The position numbers were made by a program, and so were the translations under genes. The notes below the pieces were generated by a model that saw nothing but the letters and a program-made list of their open reading frames with translations, made no database searches and had not been told where the DNA came from. Positions 8,395 to 16,964 of a DNA stretch of 43,851 nt are shown piece after piece (position 1 is the first letter of the stretch; every line of letters starts with the position of its first letter). Origin of the DNA: JAYZDP01 sp036337765 (GTDB taxonomy: Bacteria > Acidobacteriota > Thermoanaerobaculia > Multivoradales > Multivoraceae); the NCBI GenBank assembly GCA_036337765.1, contig JAYZDP010000115.1, positions 1-43,851 on the forward strand. The letters are read 5' to 3'.

Positions 8395-10053
8395 TCATTC
8401 GAAGCTGACTCCCTCGTAGTCGCGGGCAGCGACCTCGGCGAGCTTCGTCATGAACTTCGGCGAGCCGCCGTTGTAGACGACGTAGCGGGTCTTGCCGTGC
8501 TCGTGGCCGTCGACGTTCGAGTTGTAGCCGGTGAACCAACCCTTGGCCTTGCGCATCAGCATGCGGCTGTACATCTTCTCGACGTGGGTCGTCCACTGCC
8601 GCTCGGCCTCGGCGGTGGCCTCCCGGCGCGTGTGGCACCGCTCGAGCACGTAGCTCAACATGTCGCTGATCCAGTCGACGCCCGACTCGATGCCCCGCGG
8701 GAAGTTGGTGGACGCCGAGCCGCTCTGCGGGCCCGCCACCATCACCAGGTTCGGGAACTCGCTCACCAGCACACCGAGGTACGTCACGGGTCCATCGGCC
8801 CACTTGTCGCGCAACTTCCTGCCGCCGACCCCGGTGATGTCGATGCGATCGTAGGCGCCGGTGATGGCGTCGAATCCGGTCGCGTAGACGATGATGTCGA
8901 AGTCGAATTCGCGATCCGACGTACGCAGGCCTGACGCGGTGATCTCCTCGATCGGAGTCTCGCTGATGTCGATGAGGCGCACGTTGTCGCGGTTGTAGGC
9001 CTCGTAGTAGTGGGTCTCGAGCGGCACCCGCTGGATGCCGAAGCCGTGGTCGCGCGGAATCAGCTTCTCGGCCAGCTCCGGGTCGTCGACGCGCTCGCGG
9101 ATACGGTCGGCGATGTAGGCCGAGAACTCGGCGTTGGCCTCCTCGTCGGTGAAGATCTCGACGAAGTTGCGCAGCCAGATACCGAAGCCGGGCTCACCGT
9201 AGAGCCTGTTCCACAGTGCGATGCGCTCCTCGCGTGAGACGTCGTAGAACCCGCGTCGGTCGGGCTCGTGCTCGAACCCACCCGGGGTCCGTGCGCAGGC
9301 AGAGAAGATCTCGTCGTAGCGCTCGCAGATGCCGGCCATCTCCTCCTCCGAGATGGGCGCGTTGTGTAGCGGCGCCGCCCAATTTGGCCGGCGCTGAAAG
9401 ACGGTGAGCTGCCCCACCTTGTCGGCGATCTCGCCAATGACCTGGATGCCCGTCGCACCGGTGCCGATGACGGCGACGCGTTTCCCCTCGAGCGCCACCG
9501 GCTCCTTCGGCCAGTCGAAGGTGTGAAACGACTCGCCCGTGAAATCGTCCATTCCGGGGTAGCGCGGCAGGGTGGGGATCGAGAGCGGACCGAGGGCGGT
9601 GACGACGAAGCGGCAGGCGAGGTCTCGGCCGTCCTCGAGCTCGAGCCGCCAGGTGTGCGCCACCTCGTCGAAGCTCATGGCGGCGACGCGGCAGTTGAAC
9701 CGCATGTGGTCTCGCAGCCCGAACTTGTCCGCCACGTAGTTGAGATAGCGGAGATTCTCGGGCTGGCCGGAGAATCGCTCCTTCCAGTGCCACTCGTCGA
9801 GCAGCTCGCGCGAGAACGAGTAGCCGTAGGTGTAGCTTTCCGAGTCGAAGCGAGCACCCGGGTAGCGGTTCCAGAACCAGGTGCCGCCCAGGTCCTCGCC
9901 TCCCTCGAGAACCGTCGCCTCGACGCCCATATCGAGAAGCTTCTTGATCTGGTAGATGCCTCCAACACCGCCGCCGATGACCACGACCTCGTAGTCGAGC
10001 TCGGTCGCCACGGACCGCGACGCGACAGCCTTGCGCACCAACCGCTCTGTCAT
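8395..10053 (-). CDS. Flavin-containing Baeyer-Villiger monooxygenase
   Basis: 552 residues. The N-terminal FAD Rossmann motif is GGGVGG (27-32). The class-defining Baeyer-Villiger fingerprint FTGESFHTFDWP lies at 171-182, and a second, NADPH-binding GTGATG at 197-202. Cyclohexanone-monooxygenase-like features such as LGGTWFWNRYPGARFDSESY (55-74) are present. The enzyme inserts one oxygen of O2 next to a ketone to make an ester or lactone, using NADPH. It is cytosolic. It lies 36 bases downstream of an alpha/beta hydrolase on the same strand, an arrangement that fits a ketone-to-ester-to-alcohol-plus-acid route. The ketone is unknown. Length is normal for the type I family. Confidence 0.9.
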   Translation of the reverse strand: MTERLVRKAVASRSVATELDYEVVVIGGGVGGIYQIKKLLDMGVEATVLEGGEDLGGTWFWNRYPGARFDSESYTYGYSFSRELLDEWHWKERFSGQPENLRYLNYVADKFGLRDHMRFNCRVAAMSFDEVAHTWRLELEDGRDLACRFVVTALGPLSIPTLPRYPGMDDFTGESFHTFDWPKEPVALEGKRVAVIGTGATGIQVIGEIADKVGQLTVFQRRPNWAAPLHNAPISEEEMAGICERYDEIFSACARTPGGFEHEPDRRGFYDVSREERIALWNRLYGEPGFGIWLRNFVEIFTDEEANAEFSAYIADRIRERVDDPELAEKLIPRDHGFGIQRVPLETHYYEAYNRDNVRLIDISETPIEEITASGLRTSDREFDFDIIVYATGFDAITGAYDRIDITGVGGRKLRDKWADGPVTYLGVLVSEFPNLVMVAGPQSGSASTNFPRGIESGVDWISDMLSYVLERCHTRREATAEAERQWTTHVEKMYSRMLMRKAKGWFTGYNSNVDGHEHGKTRYVVYNGGSPKFMTKLAEVAARDYEGVSFE

Positions 10054-10089
10054 CGTGCGGCTCCTACGGCTCGACTCGTGGCCGATCCT

Positions 10090-10977
10090 TCAACCCATCA
10101 CCTCGAGAATAGCGGGAACGATGGTGTCGAGCTCCCCCTCGGGTAGCTCGTGGCCCACGCCGGGCATCGCCAACAGCTTCGCGCCCGCAATGGCGTCGGC
10201 GATGGCTTGGCCGTGGTCGAAGGGCAGGATCGGGTCCTCGGTGCCGTGGATTACGAGGGTCGGCACACCGATCGTGTCGAGTCGATCGTGCCACCGTTCG
10301 GTGGCAGCAACGACGAGACCGTGGTTCTGGCTCGCGGGAAAGTCGTTCGCCCGATCGATCTCCCGACCGAACAGCTCGCGGCTCGCAGCTTCGTCATAGG
10401 GATGGGCCGAGCCGGACAGCACCTTGAACATCTCGACTCGGTTGTCCAGGACCGCCTCACGATCCGACCAATCGAGCGTCGCGGCCGCCGCAAGTGCTGC
10501 GAAGACCACCGCGCTCGGCGGGGACAGCGAGTATCGGGTCTCCTTGCCTTCCATCGCGTCGCTGACCGCTCCGGGATCGGGTGACGACATGATCGGAATC
10601 AGGGTCAGCACACGTTCCGGATGGTTCAGCCCGACCAGCTGGGCAATCATGCCGCCCATCGAAGCTCCCGCTATGTGCGCCTTGTCGACGCCATAGTGGT
10701 CGAGCACCGCAACGGCATCGTCGGCCATGTCCTGCATCGAGTAGTTCGGCTCGCCGAGAGGGCAACAGGTGGTGCGCCCGGTGTCGCGGTTGTCGAACCG
10801 GATGACCAACCGTCCACCCTCTGCGAGCCGCTCGCAGAAGGTGTCGGCCCAGAGGATCATGGAGGCACCCGCCCCCATGATCAGCAGGATGGCCGGGTCG
10901 TGGCGATCACCGAACGAATCGGTACAGATCTCGATGCCGTTCGCCTGGATGATCTCTTCGTCGTGGTGTGACGCCAT
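10090..10977 (-). CDS. Alpha/beta-fold hydrolase (esterase-like)
   Basis: 295 residues, no signal peptide. The catalytic triad is clear: nucleophile S106 in GASMGGM, acid D248 in HGTEDPILP and H276 in GVGHELP. The oxyanion region is near LLIMGAGASM. The sequence is closest in style to the RdmC/aclacinomycin-methylesterase and esterase group of the superfamily. It is the first gene of a two-gene unit with the Baeyer-Villiger monooxygenase 36 bases downstream; hydrolysis of the ester or lactone made by that enzyme is the natural inference. Haloalkane dehalogenase is unlikely because the nucleophile is serine, not aspartate. Confidence 0.85.
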   Translation of the reverse strand: MASHHDEEIIQANGIEICTDSFGDRHDPAILLIMGAGASMILWADTFCERLAEGGRLVIRFDNRDTGRTTCCPLGEPNYSMQDMADDAVAVLDHYGVDKAHIAGASMGGMIAQLVGLNHPERVLTLIPIMSSPDPGAVSDAMEGKETRYSLSPPSAVVFAALAAAATLDWSDREAVLDNRVEMFKVLSGSAHPYDEAASRELFGREIDRANDFPASQNHGLVVAATERWHDRLDTIGVPTLVIHGTEDPILPFDHGQAIADAIAGAKLLAMPGVGHELPEGELDTIVPAILEVMG

Positions 10978-11368
10978 GCGCTGCCTCCGTGCTCTCGTTC
11001 ACTGCTGCGTAGGCTCGTCGCTGCCGGCGACGATGCACCCACCCTCGTCGAGGCGCGAGCTTACCTTTCCAGTGGCTGGCCTGAACCTGCGCGCTCTATC
11101 AGTTGACGCCCAGCGCGGCGTCCTCCCAGTCCATAACGGCCGAGCTCGCCGACGCGCTGCGACGACCCCGCCGGCTGGCACAGCAGATGGCCTGTTGCCT
11201 GCGCCACGTCGGGGTCCTCGAAGCGGTTGGCAAGAAGGGCAACGCCATCGTGTACTCGCGAGGCCACGACCTCGACTTCCCCTATCCCCGGTGCGATACT
11301 CGCCGCTAATCCCGCGGGTAACAGCTGGGCGATCCGTGCTCGGACAGTGCTCTCGAAAAGGAAACGGC
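10978..11368. other. 391-base divergent gap with a possible decayed wHTH fragment
   Basis: The gap separates the minus-strand hydrolase from the plus-strand lipoprotein, so it should hold promoters for both. I see no convincing -35/-10 pair. The only protein-like signal is the fragment described at 11085-11264. CCCGCGGG near 11313 is a short palindrome of unknown meaning. Confidence 0.4.
11085..11264 (+). pseudogene. Possible remnant of a winged helix-turn-helix domain
   Basis: Frame 11085-11309 follows a stop at 11082-11084 and has no good start. Its ~60 residues include ITAELADALRRPRRLAQQM, then CCLRHVGVLEAVGKKGNAI and VYSRG. This matches the pattern of a winged helix (helix, turn, recognition helix, then a basic wing) as in C-terminal wHTH domains. 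No N-terminal part is visible. It could be chance, but the pattern is better than expected for a random frame. Confidence 0.3.
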
Positions 11369-11782
11369 GTGAAAAAACTATCTTTGAAGGCTTCGCTCAC
11401 GGTCCTCGCTCTTGTGGTTTTTCAGCTCGGTTGTGCTTCCACCGGCGGCGGTGGTGGCGGCGCGGCTGCCGCCCCTCCAGCACCTGCCGCGGTCGGCTCC
11501 TGGACCATGACCATCAATACGCCGCAGGGCACCCAGACCCCGACTCTGTCGATCGCAGCAAGCGCGGGAGCCTTCAGCGGTAGCTTCGGCAGTCCGGCGG
11601 GCGACGTCGCGCTCGACACGGTGAGCGCTGACGGCGACGCCGTCGAATTTCAGGTCACGATCGACATCGGCGGCCAGGATCTAGTGCTCAGCTTCTCGGG
11701 AACCGTCGACGGAGACTCGATGAGCGGCTCGTTCGCCAGTGACTTCGGCGACTTCCCCGCAACAGGGGAACGCGCGGAGTAG
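11369..11782 (+). CDS. Small lipoprotein of unknown function
   Basis: 137 residues from the GTG at 11369, with AGGA at 11359-11362. A lipoprotein signal ends FQLGC (lipidated C22). A Gly/Ala/Pro-rich linker (about 26-40) follows, then an ~90-residue beta-rich domain beginning VGSWTMTINTPQGTQTPTLS. Regular alternation such as GSFGSPAGDVALDTVSADGD and SFSGTVDGDSMSGSF suggests a small beta-barrel or sandwich of lipocalin-like style, common in secreted proteins of uncultured bacteria. It stands alone between two minus-strand units and its stop is 21 bases from the convergent amidohydrolase stop. Function unknown. Confidence 0.75.
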   Translation: MKKLSLKASLTVLALVVFQLGCASTGGGGGGAAAAPPAPAAVGSWTMTINTPQGTQTPTLSIAASAGAFSGSFGSPAGDVALDTVSADGDAVEFQVTIDIGGQDLVLSFSGTVDGDSMSGSFASDFGDFPATGERAE

Positions 11783-11803
11783 TCCCGAGGCCTGAGTGCC
11801 ACC

Positions 11804-13474
11804 TCAGGCTTCGTAGACCGTTCGCCCGCCGACGACCGTACGCACGACAGGAATCTCCTTGATGGCGTCGGTATCGACGTCGTAAGGACTCTCGGCGAGC
11901 AGGACGAAGTCGGCTAGCTTCCCTGGCGCGATCGAGCCTTTGAGGTCTTCCTCGTGCGAGGCGTACGCCCCGTGCATCGTGCAGATCTTCAGCGCCTGCT
12001 CCAGTGAGACACGCTGGCTCGGTCCCCACACCAGACCCGAGAAGTCCTTCCGCGTCACCATCGACTGCAGCGCCATTAGGGGCTCATACGGGCCGGGGCT
12101 GTGGTCGGAGGCCGGCGCCACCATGATGCCGTAGTCCATGAACGAGCGGTGGGCGAACATCCACTCCATCTTCTCCTCGCCGTACTCGATCCACTTCTCG
12201 CCGTGGTAATGGGCGTAGGTATAAAACGGGGCAGGAATGTAGCCGCCGGCGGCAATCCGCCGCAAGAGGTCGGGATTGACGAGCGAGCAATGCTCCAGCC
12301 GGTGTCGGGCGTCTTCGCGCGGCCACCTCTGTTGGGCACGCTCGTAGGCGTTGAGCACCTTGTCGATGGTGACGTCGCCGTTGGCGTGAATCGCAATCTG
12401 CCAGCCGGCCTGGTGCGCCTCGTCGACGACCCGGTCCACGTCCTCCTGCGTCATCGTCGAGATGCCGAAATCGTCCGGGCGACCGGCATACGGGGTACTC
12501 ATCGCCATCGTTCGTTCCGACGCCGATCCATCTGCCACGTACTTGACCGGCCCGATACGAAGCCACTCGTCACCAAAGCCGGTCCGCATGCCGGCAGCAT
12601 TCAACGACGAGAAGGCATCGCCGCGCGCGAACAGGTTCATGCGTAGGCTGAGCTCGCCGGCGCCGCGTGCGTCCTGGTAGGCGACGAAGTCGCGCGCGCC
12701 CGTGCTGGCCTGATGTACCGAAGTCAACCCCGCTGCGTTCATCTTCTTGCAGATCGCCGCCACGCCCCGGGAGCGTTCATCACGTGTCGAGCTGCTCGGA
12801 ACCTCGAAAGCGGCGCGGGCACGTTCGGCCACCTTGCCGGTGAGCTCGCCATCGGCGCGGTAGAAGTGCCCGCCGAAGGGATCCTTCGTCGCAACCGTCA
12901 CGCCCGCGAGTTCGAATGCCTTCGAGTTGTACACCGCCGTGTGACCCCCACGGTGGCGCACCACGATCGGGTGCTCCGTCGACACCGCGTCGAGGTCGGT
13001 TCGCAGAACCGGACGGCCTTCCTCCTGCTTCGTGTCGTCGTACATGAAGCCGACGATCCACTCACCGGGTTGCGTCTGTCGAGCGCGCTCACGCAGTGCG
13101 TCCTGGATTCGCGCGACGCTGCCGAGGTTCGTGTCGACGTTGCGCAGCGCGTCGAGGCCGGCACCCGACGGGTGCGAGTGCGCGTCGATGAACCCCGGAA
13201 CGATGGTCGAGCCCGCGGCATCGATTCTCTCGGTTCCCGCAGCGGCGAGGTTCGTGACGTCGTCGTTGGAGCCGACAGCGACAAAGCGTCCAGCCCGGAT
13301 CGCGAAGGCTTCGGCGCGTGGACGGACGTCGTCCTGCGTCAGCACGTTCGCGTTCACGACGATCTGATCCGGCGCCAGGCCGCTCTGATCTGCGGCGGGA
13401 GCACATCCGGCCGCGACACCCGCGGTCGAAAGCGCACCGAGGCCGAGGAAGCGCTTTCTGGTGATCTCGCTCAT
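11804..13474 (-). CDS. YtcJ-like amidohydrolase (amidohydrolase 3 family), exported lipoprotein
   Basis: 556 residues from the ATG at 13474, with GGAGG just upstream. The N-terminus RKRFLGLG and a lipobox ending in C24 indicate a membrane-anchored protein, possibly exported by Tat though the arginine pair is R-K. The amidohydrolase barrel has the metal motif FIDAHSHP (H99, H101), a later IAIHANGD and LEHCSLV with histidine ligands, and an aspartate region PASDHSPGP. Enzymes of this family hydrolyse amide or ester bonds of N-acylated or cyclic compounds; the substrate is unknown. Its start overlaps the stop of the broken peptidase gene upstream by four bases (ATGA), so it was translationally coupled to it and belongs to the operon that begins at 16881. 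Confidence 0.85.
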   Translation of the reverse strand: MSEITRKRFLGLGALSTAGVAAGCAPAADQSGLAPDQIVVNANVLTQDDVRPRAEAFAIRAGRFVAVGSNDDVTNLAAAGTERIDAAGSTIVPGFIDAHSHPSGAGLDALRNVDTNLGSVARIQDALRERARQTQPGEWIVGFMYDDTKQEEGRPVLRTDLDAVSTEHPIVVRHRGGHTAVYNSKAFELAGVTVATKDPFGGHFYRADGELTGKVAERARAAFEVPSSSTRDERSRGVAAICKKMNAAGLTSVHQASTGARDFVAYQDARGAGELSLRMNLFARGDAFSSLNAAGMRTGFGDEWLRIGPVKYVADGSASERTMAMSTPYAGRPDDFGISTMTQEDVDRVVDEAHQAGWQIAIHANGDVTIDKVLNAYERAQQRWPREDARHRLEHCSLVNPDLLRRIAAGGYIPAPFYTYAHYHGEKWIEYGEEKMEWMFAHRSFMDYGIMVAPASDHSPGPYEPLMALQSMVTRKDFSGLVWGPSQRVSLEQALKICTMHGAYASHEEDLKGSIAPGKLADFVLLAESPYDVDTDAIKEIPVVRTVVGGRTVYEA

Positions 13475-14196
13475 CGGGTCCCTCCTCGACCCCTGGGACT
13501 CGTCGCCCGGGGCCTGATCTGGTCCAGATCCGCCGCCATCAGACCGCCCACCAGCTGAGTCATCGTGGCCACCTGACGCACGAAGTGGTCGGCATGGATG
13601 ATCGTTGTCGGTGGCGTGTAGCCGCGAGTGGTCGCGGCGCCAGTCCTTGCTCGGCGAAGACACGCTCCATGCCCGGCATGTAGTGCCGGTTGTCGAAGAG
13701 GAGTATGAGCGTACGGGAACGCTCGCTCTGCGGGATCTGGGAGAGGTAGTGGACGACGCCGAGAATGCCGTAGCCGCCATTGTCCTGCGAGATCGACGGG
13801 CCGTCGGTGTGGGTGACGAGGTAGATCCACTCGTCCTGGGACGTTGCGTAGTGATGCCCTCGCAGGTAGGCGATCACCTGGTAGGTCTCGGTCGACTCGA
13901 CGGAAGCTTCGAGACAGGTAGAGGTAGTCCCCGGGCCGCACGTAGATCCGCCACGAGGGAGTCCCCGCGAAGGTCGGTCCCAGCAGATCCTTCGCCGCGT
14001 GCCATCGAGCGACCTCGTCGGTGCCGACGGGGAGCTCTGGATCGACCTCCGCCAGGGCGCGCGACCATCGACTCTTCGAGGCCTCGTCTACCTGGGCGAA
14101 TGCCAGCGAGGACGAGAGGACTAGGAGTGTCAGAAATGTCGTGCTTCGGACCCGCCGCTGGCACAGCGTGACCTCCTGTCCAAGTGATTGCGACAA
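13471..14196 (-). pseudogene. Frameshifted M28-like peptidase gene
   Basis: Three pieces in different frames line up into one exported protein. The first (14196 to about 13912) has a signal peptide (LLVLSSSLAFAQ) and GTDEVARWHAAKDLLGP. The second (about 13920 to 13640) has QVIAYLRGHHYATSQDEWIY, THTDGPSISQDNGGYG and FDNRHYMPGMERVFAEQG, which look like the metal and acid segments of an M28 aminopeptidase. The third (about 13640 to 13471) has IIHADHFVRQVATMTQLVGG. At least two frameshifts, near 13915 and 13640, are needed, and the product is far shorter than the ~450-600 residues usual for such peptidases, so internal sequence is probably lost too. It lies five bases after the PQQ dehydrogenase stop and overlaps the amidohydrolase start. 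Assembly error cannot be excluded. Confidence 0.65.
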
Positions 14197-14201
14197 CGGG
14201 A

Positions 14202-16199
14202 TTACCCTGTGCCCGATACAGGCAGAGCGAGAGCCACTAAACCGGCAACAGCGTCAGGACCCCCTACCGCGACCACCAGATACTGACGGCCCTGGTGAAG
14301 ATAGGTCATGGGTGCGCCGGTGGCGCGAGCGCCGAGCTCGAAACGCCACACCACCTCTCCGCTCTCCTTGTCGTAGGCGCGCAGCAAGTTCGCTCCACCC
14401 CCTGGTATGTGGTTGGGCGACATCCCTTCAGGTACGCGGTTTCCTCCCCCACCCCGGCCAGAGGATCCCTCGCCGATGAAAAGCAGTGTCTTCGTCACGA
14501 GCGGCGCGGCGCGACCGGGGCTGCCCAGGGGTGGCAGGTCGAGGCCGGCGAGCAGCGGGTGGTCGCGAGGACCGTCGCCGTTCGGCACCATCCACACGTG
14601 CTCGCCGCGATTGAGATCGATCGCCGTAATCCGCCCGTAGGGGGGCTTAAGTAGCGGCAAGCCTTCCGGACCCGGTACCCACTGCCTCGTTCCTCTGCGG
14701 TAGCGAAGGTCGGTGCGGCCCGGATCACCAGCCACGACATCAGCGGCGAACGGGACGGTGATCGAAGGGACATACAGCCAACCCGTGTCGGGATCGTAGG
14801 CCGCTCCCTGCACGTCGGCGCCACCCTGCGATCCCGGCAGCTGCAGCGTGCCGAGGGTATCGCCCAAAGCATCTCCGCGTACCGATGGCGGCGTGAACAT
14901 CGGCCCGATGACGTAGCGCCCGGCGATCTCCAGGGCCGCAGTGCGCAGTTCAGGAGTGAAGTCGATGAGATCGTCGATCGCAACACCCTGCCGATCGAAG
15001 GGCGGCGGTCGAGTCGGGAAGGGTTGTGTCGGCGCGGTTCGCTCCCCAGGCACGTTCGAGCGCGGCACCGGCAGCTCCTTGATCGGCCAGACGGGCTCGC
15101 CGGTCAGGCGGTCGAAGACGAAGGTGAACGCCTGTTTCGTGATCTGAACGACAGCCTTGACGGGCTCTCCATCCACGACGATATCGGCGAGGACAGGTGC
15201 AGCCGGCAGATCGTAGTCCCACAGACCGTGGTGGACCAGCTGTTGGTGCCAGACACGCCTGCCGGTCGTTGCCTCCACACACACCAGGCTCTGGCCGTAC
15301 AGGTTGTCGCCAAGGCGGTGACCCCCGTACATGTCGCCGGTGGGGCTCGACAGCGGTAGATAGACGTAGCCCGACTCCTCGTCAGCGCTCATCAGCGTCC
15401 ACAGATTGGCGTGGCCCGAGTAGCGCCAGGATTCCTCCTCCCAGGTTTCGGTGCCGGGCTCGCCTTCGCGCGGAATCACGTGGAAGGTCCACAAGAGCTC
15501 CCCAGAGCGGACGTCGTAGGCTCTGACGTCCCCGGGCGGCTGGCGCTTCACCGGCGGGTCGTCGGTCATCGAGCTGCCGACGATCACCACGTCTCCCACG
15601 ACCAGCGGAACACCGGTCCACCGGTAGCGGACGCGCGGCGGTCCGATGCCCTCCGACAGATCGACTCGACCGTCCTTGCCGAAGCTCAGGGCGGGCGCGC
15701 CCGTCTCGGCTGCGAGCGCGATCAGGTGCTCGCCCGAAATAGAGAGAATTCGCCGATCCTCTCCGTTTTCCCAGTAGGCCACACCCCGCTTGCCTCGGCT
15801 TCGAGCCCCAGATCCCGGCTCCTCCAGCTGACGCTCGACCCAGATCGTCGCGCCAGTTCCCGCGTCGAAGGCCTCGACCAGGCCCCAGGCGTTGGAGATG
15901 TAAAGAGCAGACCCGACCTTCAGCGGAGTCGAGCGCAGACTGGTGGGAAGATCTTGGTCGGGTCTCAACCGGGACTCGTCCACGGCCGGCCGCCGCCACG
16001 CCACCTCGAGCGATCCGACGTTGTCGCTGTCGATTTGATCGAGCGGCGAGTACTTCCAGCTCGCCAGATTGCCGTTGTAGTGGCGCCAGTCGCTGTCGGG
16101 ACCCACCTCAGGCGTGGGCCGCGGCTCCGAGCACGCGACCAGGGCGAAGGTGACGAACGCGATCCGACGCGCGGACGCGGTCCGCAACAAGCTAACCAA
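14202..16199 (-). CDS. PQQ-dependent dehydrogenase lipoprotein (second of two)
   Basis: 665 residues from the TTG at 16199, which has AGGAG four bases upstream; a TTG at 16214 is also in frame. The lipoprotein signal ends VTFALVAC (C23). The mature protein starts DWRHYNGNLASWKYSPL and keeps the family blocks HHGLWDYDLPAAPVL, FDRLTGEPVWPIKELPVP and YGRITAIDLNRGEHVWMVPN. No haem motif is present. It is a paralogue of the protein at 2621-4561, with the same domain order but clear divergence, for example an insert of Gly-rich residues near the C-terminus (GSSGRGGGGNRV). Its first codons overlap the nitroreductase stop by eight bases, and the peptidase relic follows five bases after its stop, so all four genes form one transcription unit. 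Confidence 0.87.
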   Translation of the reverse strand: MVSLLRTASARRIAFVTFALVACSEPRPTPEVGPDSDWRHYNGNLASWKYSPLDQIDSDNVGSLEVAWRRPAVDESRLRPDQDLPTSLRSTPLKVGSALYISNAWGLVEAFDAGTGATIWVERQLEEPGSGARSRGKRGVAYWENGEDRRILSISGEHLIALAAETGAPALSFGKDGRVDLSEGIGPPRVRYRWTGVPLVVGDVVIVGSSMTDDPPVKRQPPGDVRAYDVRSGELLWTFHVIPREGEPGTETWEEESWRYSGHANLWTLMSADEESGYVYLPLSSPTGDMYGGHRLGDNLYGQSLVCVEATTGRRVWHQQLVHHGLWDYDLPAAPVLADIVVDGEPVKAVVQITKQAFTFVFDRLTGEPVWPIKELPVPRSNVPGERTAPTQPFPTRPPPFDRQGVAIDDLIDFTPELRTAALEIAGRYVIGPMFTPPSVRGDALGDTLGTLQLPGSQGGADVQGAAYDPDTGWLYVPSITVPFAADVVAGDPGRTDLRYRRGTRQWVPGPEGLPLLKPPYGRITAIDLNRGEHVWMVPNGDGPRDHPLLAGLDLPPLGSPGRAAPLVTKTLLFIGEGSSGRGGGGNRVPEGMSPNHIPGGGANLLRAYDKESGEVVWRFELGARATGAPMTYLHQGRQYLVVAVGGPDAVAGLVALALPVSGTG

Positions 16200-16881
16200 C
16201 ACACTCCTCGTCAAAGCCGACGAACGTCACCACCTCGTCGACCTGCCGGCGCCTCGACACCACGGCGTTGGCCGGGAAACGGTCGTCCGGGTAGCCCATC
16301 GCGACGCAGATCTGGATGACCTGATCGTCCGGGATCCGGGCATGCTCCCGGACCACAGGAGACTGCATGATGCCCTGGCTGTTCACAACGCAACCCAGGC
16401 CTCTGGACCACGCCGCGTTCACCAGCGCGTTGGTGACCGCACCGGCATCGAATGGCGCGATGTCGCTGCCCTCAAGCGACTTGTCGTATGTGACAACGAC
16501 CGAGACCGGCGCGTCGAACTGGCGGAAACCCCGAAGCACCCAGTCCTGACGTCCATCCTTGTCGTGACGCTCGATACCCATGGCCTGAAACAGCTGCACG
16601 GCGATCTCTATCTGGCGCTCGCGGTGCACACCTTCGTAGGGTCCACGAGTCCGAAACTCACGAGAATCCGGTACGCCGGCGAGGTTACGCTCGGTGTTCC
16701 CGGCCCGAATACGGTCGAGCGGTGCTCCGGACACGACGAAGAAGTGCCAGGGCTGAGTGTTCATCGACGACGGTGCGCGCGTCGCGAGCTCGAGGACCTC
16801 CTCGATCACGCGACGCGGGACCGGGTCCTGTCTGTAGCCGCGAATGCTGCGCCGCCCTAATACCACTTCGTCGAACTCCAC
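16192..16881 (-). CDS. Nitroreductase-family FMN flavoprotein
   Basis: 229 residues from the GTG at 16881. The N-terminus EFDEVVLGRRSIRGY carries the usual FMN-phosphate arginines, followed by ATRAPSSMNTQPWHFFVVSG, the FMN-binding Ser/Asn/Gln-Pro-Trp block. Later SRGLGCVVNSQGIMQSPVVR and ICVAMGYPDDRFPANA are typical of the C-terminal part. Such enzymes reduce nitro groups, quinones or enones with NAD(P)H and usually act as cytosolic dimers. It heads the operon 16881-11804. A sodium/solute symporter is divergently transcribed from the 83-base gap upstream, so the two may share control. Confidence 0.85.
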   Translation of the reverse strand: MEFDEVVLGRRSIRGYRQDPVPRRVIEEVLELATRAPSSMNTQPWHFFVVSGAPLDRIRAGNTERNLAGVPDSREFRTRGPYEGVHRERQIEIAVQLFQAMGIERHDKDGRQDWVLRGFRQFDAPVSVVVTYDKSLEGSDIAPFDAGAVTNALVNAAWSRGLGCVVNSQGIMQSPVVREHARIPDDQVIQICVAMGYPDDRFPANAVVSRRRQVDEVVTFVGFDEECVG

Positions 16882-16886
16882 CTGCC

Positions 16887-16893
16887 CCTCCTT
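16887..16893 (-). promoter_or_regulatory. Ribosome binding site fixing the nitroreductase start
   Basis: AAGGAGG on the minus strand, five bases before the GTG at 16881. This makes the internal GTG far more likely than the in-frame start codon at 16947. Confidence 0.6.
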
Positions 16894-16964
16894 CCAGTCG
16901 CTGAAATCGCGAGTTAGCTTACAGGGAGGCGATTCGGGCACCTGCAACGGGCTAGAGTGGCCGC

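Noticed and set aside
8236..8934. Continuation of the RAYT-like frame as a 298-residue protein
   Set aside because: After residue 53 the sequence has no family features, and from 8395 it is antisense to the Baeyer-Villiger monooxygenase.
13874..14164. 96-residue minus-strand frame with a GTG start behind AGGAGG (14172-14177)
   Set aside because: The start site is attractive but the product has no pattern. It is probably the original ribosome binding site of the decayed peptidase, now read in the wrong frame.
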